This document shows, piece after piece, positions 14,873-21,513 of a stretch of DNA of 23,829 bases. The notes under the pieces were generated by a model. The model was not told the origin of the DNA. It made no database searches and saw only the letters and a list, made by a program, of their open reading frames with translations. The translations under genes and the position numbers were made by a program. Each line of letters opens with the position of its first letter. The stretch's first letter is position 1. Source of the stretch: Candidatus Rokuibacteriota bacterium (GTDB taxonomy: Bacteria > Methylomirabilota > Methylomirabilia > Rokubacteriales > CSP1-6); assembly GCA_016201645.1 (NCBI GenBank), contig JACQCL010000081.1:1-23829 (forward strand), written 5' to 3'.

Positions 14873-15951
14873 GCCAGGGTCCCGACACCCAGGGTCCCGG
14901 CGATCTGATTGACCTCAGCGACAAGGGCCGGTGCGAGCGGGATCCCCTCCACCAGACGCCGCTGCCCGCACTCGGCCTCCGGCTCTCCGGCCGTATAGAC
15001 CCGTTCCTCTCCCTCGGCCTTCGGAGTGTCCTTGAGCGCGCGCAGCATGTCATCCATGTCAGCCTTGAACTCCTCGAGGGGACGGAAACGGCCCGGGTCG
15101 ATGGCGGCGAAGCAGTGGCCGACGTTGTGAAGCTTCTGCTTGGGCATATCGCTGCGGAAGAAGAGGTTGCCGTACACGGCTCCGCTGAGCACGCCCGAGA
15201 GGATGTCCACCATCACGCCGAGCCCGTAGCCCTTGTGGCCGCCGAGCGCGCGGCTCCCTCCCAGAGGGGAGAGCAGGCGGTGGGCCAGCGCCACCTGCGG
15301 GTCCGTGGTCGGCCGGCCCGCGGGGTCCACCGCCCAGCCTTCCGGGATGGGGTTTCCCCACCGTGAGGCGAGCCTGAGCTTGCCGATGGCGACGGTGGTG
15401 GTGGCCATGTCCAGCACGAAGGGGGGTTGGCTCCCGGCGGGAGCCGCGATGCTGATGGGGTTGGTGCTCAGCGCCGGTGCCCGCCCGAAGGTGGGGACCA
15501 TCGCCACATAGGGGGAGTTGGTCGTGGCCAGGCCGATCATGTCGTGCGTGAGAGCCATCATCGAGTAATTGGCGGCCGCGCCGAAATGACCGGAGTTCCT
15601 GACCGTCACGACTCCCACCCCGAAGGTCCGGGCCTTGGAGATCGCGAGCTCCATGGCGAGGATCGAGGGGTAATGGCCGAGCCCCTTCTGCCCGTCGAGC
15701 AGGGCCGTGGCGAGGTCGTCTCTCATCGTCTTGGGTTCAGCCGCCGGCTCGATGAATCCCTCGCGGATCCACTCGGCGTACCGGGGGAGCATCCCGATCC
15801 CGTGGGAATTCACCCCGCGCAGGTCCGTCTGGACCATGAGCCGCGCGGTCGGTTCGACGATGTGCCGCGGCATCCCGAGGGCCGCGAGGACCTCGACGAT
15901 AAACTCTCCAAGCCGCGCGTGGCGGATCAAAACGGGAGTCTCTTCCCTCAC
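14869..15951 (-). CDS. LDH2/MDH2-type NAD(P)-dependent oxidoreductase
   Basis: This 360-residue protein belongs to the malate/L-lactate/ureidoglycolate dehydrogenase family (LDH2/MDH2/YlbC type), unrelated to Rossmann-fold lactate dehydrogenase. Visible motifs are TDLRGVNSHGIGMLPRY near residue 45, VVTVRNSGHFGAAANY, TNSPYVAMVPTFGRAPALSTNPISIAAP and the glycine-rich GGHKGYGLGVMVDILSGVLSGA. These enzymes reduce or oxidise 2-hydroxy acids with NAD(P). The substrate here is unknown. The GTG start has AGGAG 8 nt upstream, overlapping the stop of the F420 reductase-like gene. The two are 11 nt apart and co-transcribed. Confidence 0.9.
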   Translation of the reverse strand: MREETPVLIRHARLGEFIVEVLAALGMPRHIVEPTARLMVQTDLRGVNSHGIGMLPRYAEWIREGFIEPAAEPKTMRDDLATALLDGQKGLGHYPSILAMELAISKARTFGVGVVTVRNSGHFGAAANYSMMALTHDMIGLATTNSPYVAMVPTFGRAPALSTNPISIAAPAGSQPPFVLDMATTTVAIGKLRLASRWGNPIPEGWAVDPAGRPTTDPQVALAHRLLSPLGGSRALGGHKGYGLGVMVDILSGVLSGAVYGNLFFRSDMPKQKLHNVGHCFAAIDPGRFRPLEEFKADMDDMLRALKDTPKAEGEERVYTAGEPEAECGQRRLVEGIPLAPALVAEVNQIAGTLGVGTLA

Positions 15952-15962
15952 GAGTCGGACTC

Positions 15963-16607
15963 CTAGATACCGGTGATCCTGATCCCCGAGTTCTTGATCT
16001 TGTAGCGGCGGTTGATCGTGGCGAGGAGCGCGGTGATCCCTTCGAGGGGTCCGGCGTTCGCCAGCGGCCCCACGTCCAAGACCCTGACCCCGAGGCTTTT
16101 CCCCAGCTCAGCGACGATCGTCTTGGCCGACGGATCGTCGCCGCACAGGAGAAGATCACAATCGATCGGGTGCCCGGAGGCCAGCTCGTGGGCGGCGATG
16201 TGATGGAAGGCGGCCACGACCTTGGCCTCGGGCCCGAGCAGGGCCTGGGCTTCCTCGGCGGCCGACCCGTTCGGCGGCGGGGTGTAGAGGCGGGCCCCGC
16301 CGAACGTGAGCGGTACGACGGCGCTCACAACCGGCTTCCCGCGGCAGACCTCCTTCACGGGGGGAAGCGTGGTGGCCAAGCCGTGCGCAGGAAGGGTGAG
16401 GACAACCACTGCGGCGCTCAGGGCGGCGTCGCGGTTGGCCGTGCCGAGGATGGAAGCGCCTTTAACCTTTGTGCCCAGCTCGGCGGCCTTCTTCTGGGCG
16501 CGCGCGGCGTCACGCGAGCCGATGATGATCTCGTGGCCGGCCCGGGCCCAGCGAAGCCCGAGTCCCGCGCCCTCTGGCCCGGTCCCTCCCAGAATTGCGA
16601 TCTTCAT
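15963..16607 (-). CDS. npdG: NADPH-dependent F420 reductase-like protein (NpdG family)
   Basis: This 214-residue protein has the N-terminal Rossmann motif ILGGTGPEGAGLGLRWARAGHEIIIGSRDA, typical of NADPH:F420 oxidoreductases. It is followed by VVLTLPAHG, PVVSAVVPL, VAAFHHIAAHELA, the DLLLCGDDPSAK stretch and LDVGPLANAGPLEGITALLATINRRYK, which match the family to the end. Members transfer hydride between NADPH and coenzyme F420. That implies an F420-using organism, though no F420 synthesis gene is in the window. The gene lies behind a -10 TATAAT, with nearly the whole leader folded into a hairpin. It is the first gene of a two-gene operon with the LDH2-type enzyme. Confidence 0.88.
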   Translation of the reverse strand: MKIAILGGTGPEGAGLGLRWARAGHEIIIGSRDAARAQKKAAELGTKVKGASILGTANRDAALSAAVVVLTLPAHGLATTLPPVKEVCRGKPVVSAVVPLTFGGARLYTPPPNGSAAEEAQALLGPEAKVVAAFHHIAAHELASGHPIDCDLLLCGDDPSAKTIVAELGKSLGVRVLDVGPLANAGPLEGITALLATINRRYKIKNSGIRITGI

Positions 16608-16611
16608 TTTG

Positions 16612-16640
16612 CTCGGAGGGGGGCGAAGCCCCCTTCCGAG
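16612..16640 (-). promoter_or_regulatory. Strong leader hairpin upstream of npdG-like gene
   Basis: The arms CTCGGAGGGGGGC (16612-16624) and GCCCCCTTCCGAG (16628-16640) pair over 13 positions with one mismatch or wobble, closing on a GAA triplet. On the minus strand the hairpin fills almost all of the predicted leader and ends 4 nt before ATG 16607. Any G-rich ribosome binding site would be buried in it. It could be regulatory or a dispersed repeat. Confidence 0.6.
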
Positions 16641-16648
16641 TGAGGCGG

Positions 16649-16654
16649 ATTATA
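16649..16654 (-). promoter_or_regulatory. Consensus -10 box for npdG operon
   Basis: A perfect TATAAT on the minus strand sits about 42 nt before the npdG-like start. No convincing -35 hexamer lies at 16-18 nt, so an activator may be needed. The predicted start is near 16642, just before the hairpin. Confidence 0.45.
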
Positions 16655-16698
16655 CAAGAAAAGTTGCGCGCCCGCTGCGTTTCACCCATGATGATTGA

Positions 16699-17289
16699 GT
16701 GGAGCGGGAACTTTCCTCGGCCCTCGCGGTCCAACCCGGTGACAGGCGCCTTGACGAGCGACCACTGGTCGAGTCGCTCAGGCGGGGGAAGCCGGAAGCG
16801 TTTGAGAGACTCGTGCTGGCCTATCAACACCGGGTCTTCAGCATCGCGCTCCGGATGCTCGCCGATCGGGGCGAGGCCGAGGAAGTGGCCCAGGAGGTCT
16901 TCCTGCGCGTTCACCGGTCCATCCGGGACTTTCGAGGCGAGGCCAAGCTTTCCACTTGGCTGTATGCGATCACCTCCCGCCTCTGCCTGAACCGGCTGAA
17001 ATCCCCGAGCCGCGCCCGTCGGGTGGGAGAGGCGGCGTTGATGCGAATGGCCGATGCGCATCCGAATCCGGGCGCGAGGTTGGAGGCCTCGGAGATGGAG
17101 GCGGCGTTGCATCGCGCCATCGGCGAACTGGATGGTGAGCAGCGGATCGTTGTCGTCCTGCGGGACGTGCACGGCCTCGCCTATGAGGAAATCGCGGCCG
17201 CCCTCGACCTGCCGCTCGGGACCGTGCGCTCGCGCCTGCATCGCGCGCGAATGGAACTGAAAGCGCGCCTGGAGCCGTTCTTGTCATGA
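16699..17289 (+). CDS. ECF RNA polymerase sigma factor
   Basis: This 196-residue ECF (group 4) sigma factor has region 2 at about 30-100 (AFERLVLAYQHRVFSIALRML, AEEVAQEVFLRVHRSIRDFRGEAKLSTWLYAIT) and region 4 at about 135-190 (YEEIAAALDLPLGTVRSRLHRARMEL). It would direct RNA polymerase to an extracytoplasmic stress regulon. The GTG 16699 start is the only good one in frame; no clear ribosome binding site precedes it. The last codons overlap the anti-sigma gene (ATGA), the classic sigma/anti-sigma pairing. The pair is followed by an exported DUF4139 protein, which may be part of the response. Confidence 0.93.
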   Translation: MERELSSALAVQPGDRRLDERPLVESLRRGKPEAFERLVLAYQHRVFSIALRMLADRGEAEEVAQEVFLRVHRSIRDFRGEAKLSTWLYAITSRLCLNRLKSPSRARRVGEAALMRMADAHPNPGARLEASEMEAALHRAIGELDGEQRIVVVLRDVHGLAYEEIAAALDLPLGTVRSRLHRARMELKARLEPFLS

Positions 17290-18140
17290 GCTGTCACGAG
17301 GCCCGTGAGCTGTTTTCCGCGAAGATGGACGGCTTCCTCACGCCGGCGGAACGCTCGGCGCTCGACCGCCATCTCCAAGCCTGCGCCGACTGTTCCCGGG
17401 AGTGGCAGCGCTTCAGCCGGACGGTCGGGTTGCTCCGGGCCGTCCCGGAGGCGCGGGCCCCGGCTGGTTTCGGTCGGCGAGTGCTCGAGGCGGCCACGCG
17501 CGAGCGGTGGCCGCGGCGTCTGCTCCGCCGTGTCTTCGTGCCGCTTCACGTGAAGCTCCCCCTCGAGGCGGCCGCCCTCATCGCCGTCTCTACGCTGGTG
17601 ATTCTCCTCTATCGCCAGCCTCCCGAGTTTCAGCGTGCCGCCGGGCCCCCGGTCCCAGGCGTGACAGCCCCTGCCGCTGAGTCCCCGGGGAAGGTGGCTC
17701 CGTACGGGGCGCGCCAGGAACCAGAAGCCGCTATGGAGAAGGGCCAGCCGGCAGGAAAGGAAGAGGCGGTTCCGGCTGAGCGGCCGTCGGTCGGCGGTCG
17801 AACGGATGTTTCCCGCGAGGCTCGCAAGTCAGCCGCGCCCGCTCCCGAGTCGAAGGTCGCCGCGCGGGCTCAGGGCCCCTTCCACCTCGTCGGGCTCTTG
17901 CGCGCAACCAGCCGTGAGACCCTCGACAGTCAGCTTGGCGACCTTGTGAAGCAAGTGGGGGGAATCCTGGTCCGCGACGCTGACCGGGTAGGGCCAGGCA
18001 GCATCGTCGAGGTGATCATCCCGCGCGAGGCATACCCACGGCTCTTGGCCGGCCTCCGCCAGATCGGCGACTTTACCGTCGAGACCCGCGCCAAAGCCTT
18101 CCCCGACCAGGTCCGGATCGGCATTCGAATCGCCAACTAG
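17286..18140 (+). CDS. Zinc-finger anti-sigma factor with periplasmic domain
   Basis: This 284-residue membrane protein begins with a zf-HC2 anti-sigma domain: C3-H4, then H29-x3-C33-x2-C36. It would bind the ECF sigma factor in the cytosol. One membrane helix spans about residues 91-109. A Pro/Ala/Glu-rich spacer runs to about residue 195, and a folded extracytoplasmic domain ends the protein (FHLVGLLRATSRETLDSQLGDLVKQVGG to the C-terminus). The last part resembles domains of DUF2275/DUF4349 type, which I cannot separate by eye. The sensor would lie outside the cytoplasmic membrane. The start overlaps the sigma factor stop (ATGA). Confidence 0.85.
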   Translation: MSCHEARELFSAKMDGFLTPAERSALDRHLQACADCSREWQRFSRTVGLLRAVPEARAPAGFGRRVLEAATRERWPRRLLRRVFVPLHVKLPLEAAALIAVSTLVILLYRQPPEFQRAAGPPVPGVTAPAAESPGKVAPYGARQEPEAAMEKGQPAGKEEAVPAERPSVGGRTDVSREARKSAAPAPESKVAARAQGPFHLVGLLRATSRETLDSQLGDLVKQVGGILVRDADRVGPGSIVEVIIPREAYPRLLAGLRQIGDFTVETRAKAFPDQVRIGIRIAN

Positions 18141-18215
18141 CCCCCCCCGGAACTTTCGCTCCTCTGCGCTGTCTAACCGGGCAGACCGATCCATTTAACC
18201 AAGGAGGAGCGAACG

Positions 18216-19634
18216 ATGCGACGCGTGTTGGTACTTCTTGTTCTTCTCTCAAGCCTGGCAGCCGGGGGGACCGCCTGGTCTCGGCCTGGCCCGGGGGCTC
18301 AGGCCGTCACCCAGCAGGACCAGCGCGACCTGGCCATCACGATCTACAACGGCAATCTGGGCCTTGTGAAAGACATCCGTGAGGTGCGCCTTGCGGCCGG
18401 CAGCGGTCAGGTCCAGTTCATGGACGTCGCCGCCCAGATCGATCCCACAAGCGTGCATCTCAAGTCGCTGACCGATCCGGCGGGGCTGAAGATTCTCGAG
18501 CAGAACTACGAGTACGACCTCCTTTCCAGCCAGAAGCTCATGGAGAAGTACGTGGGGCGGAAGGTCCGGCTCTATCAGGGCAACGGCTCCTACCTGGAGG
18601 CCACGCTGCTTTCTACCAACGGCCCCGTCTTCGAGATCAACGGCCAGATCCACATGGGCCACTACGGGAGCGTGGTGCTTCCCGCGCTCCCCGAGAACCT
18701 GGTGTCTCAGCCGACCCTTGTCTGGCTGCTCAGGAACAGCACGGCCACGCCGCAGAGGATCGAGGCCTCCTACCTGACTGGAGGGATCACCTGGAAGGCC
18801 GACTACGTGATGGTGCTGAGCGGGGACGACACCCTCGCCGACCTGTCAGGGTGGGTGACGATTGACAACAGGAGCGGAGCCACCTACCGGGAGGCGGCGC
18901 TGAAGCTGGTAGCCGGGGACATCCATCACGCCGCCGAGCGGGACCGGGGGAGGCGGGCGCTCGAGCTCGCGGCCAAGACGGGGGCTGCCGAGCCCACACG
19001 CGACTTTACCGCTGAGGGGTTCTTTGAGTACCACCTCTACAGTCTCGACGGCCGCACGACGATTAAGGATAACCAGACGAAGCAGCTCTCCCTCATGGCG
19101 GCCAACGGCGTGCCGGTTGCCAAGCACCTTATCTATTACGGGGCGCAGGACTATTACCGGAACTACTACGGCATGCCGGTCTCGAACCAGAAGGTCAGCG
19201 TGTTCCTGGAGATCGCCAACAGCCAGGCCAACCACCTCGGAGTTCCGCTTCCGAAGGGGAAGGTTCGCGTGTACAAGGCCGACCGGTCCGGGAGTCAGCA
19301 GTTCATCGGCGAGGACTGGATCGACCATACGCCCAAGGACGAGCGCGTGAAGATCAAAATGGGCGAGGCCTTTGACGTCGTCGGGGAGCGGGTCCAGAAG
19401 GACTGGAGGAAGATCGGTCGGGACCTCTACGAGGTGGAGTGGGAGATCTCGCTCCGGAATCACAAGAAGGAAGACGTCACCGTGACCGTCCTCGAACCGG
19501 TTCCGGGGGATTGGGAGGTCATCCGGTCAACCCACCCTCACGAGAAGGTGGAAGCCCATACCCTCCGCTACCAGGTCTTGGTGCCGAAGGAGGGGGCGAC
19601 GAAGCTCAGCTACCGGCTGCGGCTTCGTTTTTAA
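18216..19634 (+). CDS. Exported DUF4139 domain-containing protein
   Basis: This 472-residue protein has a clear signal peptide (RRVLVLLVLLSSLAAGGTAWS), then LAITIYNGNLGLVKDIREVRLAAG, typical of the N-terminus of DUF4139 proteins. YLTGGITWKADYVMVL, WVTIDNRSGATYREAALKLVAGDI, and the end LRYQVLVPKEGATKLSYRLRLRF complete the family pattern. It is probably a periplasmic or surface protein; the family has no settled function. A strong AAGGAGGAG site (18201-18209) lies 6 nt before ATG 18216. It follows the anti-sigma gene by 75 nt without a visible terminator and may be a regulon member. Its TAA overlaps the TAA of the convergent PAP2 gene. Confidence 0.88.
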   Translation: MRRVLVLLVLLSSLAAGGTAWSRPGPGAQAVTQQDQRDLAITIYNGNLGLVKDIREVRLAAGSGQVQFMDVAAQIDPTSVHLKSLTDPAGLKILEQNYEYDLLSSQKLMEKYVGRKVRLYQGNGSYLEATLLSTNGPVFEINGQIHMGHYGSVVLPALPENLVSQPTLVWLLRNSTATPQRIEASYLTGGITWKADYVMVLSGDDTLADLSGWVTIDNRSGATYREAALKLVAGDIHHAAERDRGRRALELAAKTGAAEPTRDFTAEGFFEYHLYSLDGRTTIKDNQTKQLSLMAANGVPVAKHLIYYGAQDYYRNYYGMPVSNQKVSVFLEIANSQANHLGVPLPKGKVRVYKADRSGSQQFIGEDWIDHTPKDERVKIKMGEAFDVVGERVQKDWRKIGRDLYEVEWEISLRNHKKEDVTVTVLEPVPGDWEVIRSTHPHEKVEAHTLRYQVLVPKEGATKLSYRLRLRF

Positions 19635-20215
19635 GTCCCTGCTCCTGAAGCCTCGGCGGAGCGCTCGTGGTACCAGGCGGCGAGGGAGACGCACGCCAGC
19701 CCGAGCGCCGCGCCCCCCAGCGTGTCGCCGGGCCAGTGGGCCTGGAGCACGATCCGCGCGACGGCGACCAGGGCGATGAGGGTGGCAGCCGCGATCCACA
19801 GCAGGGTCACCCGCGAGCCGGAACGATCGAGTCGCTTGCCGATCAGGTAGGCCGCCAGGAAGAAGAACGCTGAGGCGGCGGTGGCGTGGCCACTCGGAAA
19901 TCCGTAGGCGTTCCCCATCGGCCGGAGCCGCCCGATGACCTCTTTCCCCAGCCCCTCCAACACGGGGGCCGCGACCATGACTCCGGCCCAGAGCCACCAC
20001 CGGCGGCGCGCGTCGGCAGGGGCGCTCCAGAGGAGGAGTAGGGTTGCGGGGAGCAAGATGCGCTTGTCACCCAGATAATTGAACGCTTGAAAGATCGAGA
20101 TGACCGCGGGAGAGGCCCGTCCCACGACGGCCTCCTCGAGTGCCCGTTCTCCCGGGAGCCATCCCCCGAGGTGAACGAAGAGCGCCAGGGCCAGAAAGAC
20201 CCCGGCGCTTCCCAC
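19631..20215 (-). CDS. PAP2 family membrane phosphatase
   Basis: This protein of about 194 residues has several hydrophobic helices and the three phosphatase motifs: KEVIGRLRP, YGFPSGHATA, and ARIVLQAHWPGD. Such enzymes dephosphorylate membrane lipids such as phosphatidic acid or undecaprenyl pyrophosphate. GTG 20215 is the conservative start, but the true start may be upstream: the matching remnant at 20714-20872 shares the segment AAxRWRxVFxGS across this point. The only codons before the TAA at 20252-20254 are GAC-ATC-CGC onward. GGAGGAG, overlapping the cupredoxin remnant stop, is 6 nt before that ATC at 20248. An ATC start is therefore possible. The gene was probably once coupled to the cupredoxin. 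Confidence 0.85.
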   Translation of the reverse strand: MGSAGVFLALALFVHLGGWLPGERALEEAVVGRASPAVISIFQAFNYLGDKRILLPATLLLLWSAPADARRRWWLWAGVMVAAPVLEGLGKEVIGRLRPMGNAYGFPSGHATAASAFFFLAAYLIGKRLDRSGSRVTLLWIAAATLIALVAVARIVLQAHWPGDTLGGAALGLACVSLAAWYHERSAEASGAGT

Positions 20216-20251
20216 GAAGACCGTCCGCCAGCGTCGAGCGGCGCGGATGTC

Positions 20252-20316
20252 TTACTCCTCCAATACCACGAATTGGCCTACCAGATGGGCCGGGTGGAGG
20301 TGGCACCAGATTCTGA
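20252..20316 (-). pseudogene. Detached C-terminus of cupredoxin
   Basis: On the minus strand these codons read RIWCHLHPAHLVGQFVVLEE then TAA. This is the copper-loop end (Cys-x-x-His with HPAH) typical of nitrosocyanin- or sulfocyanin-like cupredoxins. It has no start or signal sequence of its own. It fits directly onto the truncated cupredoxin at 22519-22827, which ends AGIFR-stop, and both pieces share TCAGA at the junction. The TAA is followed within 40 nt by the PAP2 gene. I treat it as the displaced 3' end of that gene. A different cupredoxin copy as source cannot be excluded. Confidence 0.7.
20312..20316 (-). repeat. TCAGA, right junction copy
   Basis: This pentamer marks where the detached cupredoxin C-terminus regains coding sense (AGA-ATC-TGG). 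The other copy is at 22522-22526. Together they may be a 5-bp target duplication or a microhomology. Confidence 0.45.
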
Positions 20317-20574
20317 CCGAAATTTTCGGCAACAGGCTTTCCATTTGTCCTTCCAGGGATACGCGGGAAGTGACGAGTATGCTAGTAAAGCATAACACTG
20401 GGGTCCGAGGTGGGGGAATGTCCACAATTTCAGACAGCGGTCCTTGCGAAGGGAGGGTGGTGCCGGAGGCTCCGGGCATCTGCCAAAATTCCACCAGGCG
20501 CGGAAGGGTATCGACTTGGGGACAGGCCAAGGACGGCCAAATCCCTAACCAGGGGCACAGCCTAGAGGGTTGGC

Positions 20575-20603
20575 TTGACGCCGGGCCAGGGCACCCCTAC
20601 ACT
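20575..20603 (+). promoter_or_regulatory. Possible promoter facing into the inverted-repeat element
   Basis: TTGACG (20575-20580), a 17-nt spacer and TACACT (20598-20603) form a good sigma-70 match. The predicted start, about 20610, coincides with the left arm of the inverted repeat at 20610-20622. No plus-strand coding gene follows, so an RNA product or a decayed element is possible. Confidence 0.4.
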
Positions 20604-20609
20604 CCCCAA

Positions 20610-20712
20610 CTAGGTCAATCCGTCCATGGCTCTGTTACATCCCATGCCCCGAGGGCCTTGCTGCCTGTCTCACGGCCGGGTCGACACGCTTTGCAGAGCC
20701 CGGACAACCTAG
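20610..20712. repeat. Inverted-repeat-bounded element of 103 nt
   Basis: CTAGGTCAATCCG (20610-20622) and CGGACAACCTAG (20701-20712) are imperfect inverted repeats that share CTAGGT and CCG. An inner CCGGG/CCCGG pair lies just before the right arm (20676-20702). The right end abuts the exact point where the PAP2 remnant loses similarity to the intact copy. It may be a small non-autonomous mobile element or a structured RNA. No coding sequence is seen. Confidence 0.45.
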
Positions 20713-20713
20713 C

Positions 20714-20872
20714 GTGAAAGACCGAGACCACGGCGGGCGAGGCCCACCCCACGACGGCCGCATAGAGGGCCCGCTCTCCCGGGAGCGACCCCCCGAGGTA
20801 AACGAGAAGCGCTAGGGCGGCAAAGACCCCGGCGCTTCCGATGAAGACCCTTCGCCAGCGCTCGGCCGCCAA
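20714..20872 (-). pseudogene. Remnant of a second PAP2 phosphatase (N-terminal 53 residues)
   Basis: The minus-strand reading AAERWRRVFIGSAGVFAALA, LVYLGGSLPGERALYAAVVG and WASPAVVSVFH closely matches the start of the PAP2 gene at 19631-20215 (TVFVGSAGVFLALALFVHLGG, PGERALEEAVVGRASPAVISIFQ). Similarity stops at 20714 and all three phosphatase motifs are missing. Differences at many positions show it is a diverged paralogue or an import, not a recent duplicate. TTG 20872 is a possible start. A peptide of about 105 codons could still be read, but its end is unrelated sequence. Confidence 0.75.
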
Positions 20873-20953
20873 GACCTTAGTAGGACCTCGAGCCCACGGG
20901 GATCCTCCTCCCCTGCCCAACCGGTTGGTGCACAAAAGCTCTAGCCCCTATTG

Positions 20954-20982
20954 GATGAGGCGCCTGGATGAGGCGCCTCATC
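20954..20982. repeat. Tandem GATGAGGCGCC with perfect 16-nt palindrome
   Basis: GATGAGGCGCCT (20954-20965) is followed by the perfect palindrome GATGAGGCGCCTCATC (20967-20982), just 5 nt after the stop of the DUF4399-like gene on the minus strand. There is no T tract, so it is at best a weak terminator or an mRNA-end stabiliser. Confidence 0.6.
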
Positions 20983-20987
20983 GGCTC

Positions 20988-21428
20988 TTACTTGACGCCG
21001 GTGGTGAACGTCACCGTTGCCGTCACAAGCGGCTCCCACGGCACGTGGTTGTTATAACTCAGGACGACGATCACCTTGTGCGTACCCGGCTTCAGGCCTT
21101 TGAGTTCGAACGATGTCGCTGCGGTGTGGTAGATTCCTTCCTTTTCCATATCACGCGGGATTTCAACGCCGGGCCGGAAATCCTCCCGGTCCAAGAACAG
21201 GTGGAAGTGGGCTTCCTCCTTTACCTTGGCGTCCGCCGCCTTAACGACCTTTACCCCCTTCGATTCGTACTTAATGGTGACGGTGTCGCCACCAAACTTC
21301 TCGCCATTCTTCGGCGACGTGATCTTGAGTGTCGGCCCGGCTTGCCCCCACGCAGAGAGCCCGGCCAGGGCGAGGACGAGACCGACCACTCCAGCGACAA
21401 CAATGAACCGCCGCTTCCTGCTTTCCAT
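20988..21428 (-). CDS. Exported DUF4399-like protein
   Basis: This 146-residue protein has a signal peptide (RKRRFIVVAGVVGLVLALAGLSAWGQA), then a small beta-rich domain. TLKITSPKNGEKFGGDTVTIKY opens the domain, EEAHFHLFLDREDF carries an H-x-H pair near the middle, and ELKGLKPGTHKVIVVLSYNNHVPW ends with a further His. This order matches DUF4399-type domains, whose role is unknown; the histidines suggest possible metal binding. ATG 21428 is chosen because GAGGAG lies just ahead and the signal peptide follows. The open frame runs to 21488 but lacks those supports. A TTGACA (21470-21465) upstream could be a -35 box, but the -10 is poor. Confidence 0.75.
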   Translation of the reverse strand: MESRKRRFIVVAGVVGLVLALAGLSAWGQAGPTLKITSPKNGEKFGGDTVTIKYESKGVKVVKAADAKVKEEAHFHLFLDREDFRPGVEIPRDMEKEGIYHTAATSFELKGLKPGTHKVIVVLSYNNHVPWEPLVTATVTFTTGVK

Positions 21429-21513
21429 TTTTCTCTCCTCAAAAAAGAATAGGCGCAACAGCCATGTCAACCTGTGGGCCTGACGCATGCGACTTTTGTG
21501 TTCACACCCCCTC

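Noticed and set aside
16664..16692. Leaderless promoter for the ECF sigma factor (TTGCGC-N17-CATGAT ahead of GTG 16699)
   Set aside because: The spacing would fit, but the -35 matches only three positions, and the -10 four. It is too weak to list as a feature.
20252..20530. 92-codon minus-strand open frame covering the cupredoxin C-terminus
   Set aside because: Only the last 20 codons look like protein. The first part lacks a signal peptide or any cupredoxin pattern, so the frame is accidental.
20610..20712. Signal recognition particle RNA in the inverted-repeat element
   Set aside because: The minus strand has a loosely similar GGCAGCAAGG stretch, but the conserved GGAA tetraloop and symmetric loop are absent.
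20247..20717. 156-codon plus-strand open frame in the gap upstream of PAP2
   Set aside because: It has no family resemblance or ribosome binding site, and it runs antisense to the cupredoxin remnant.
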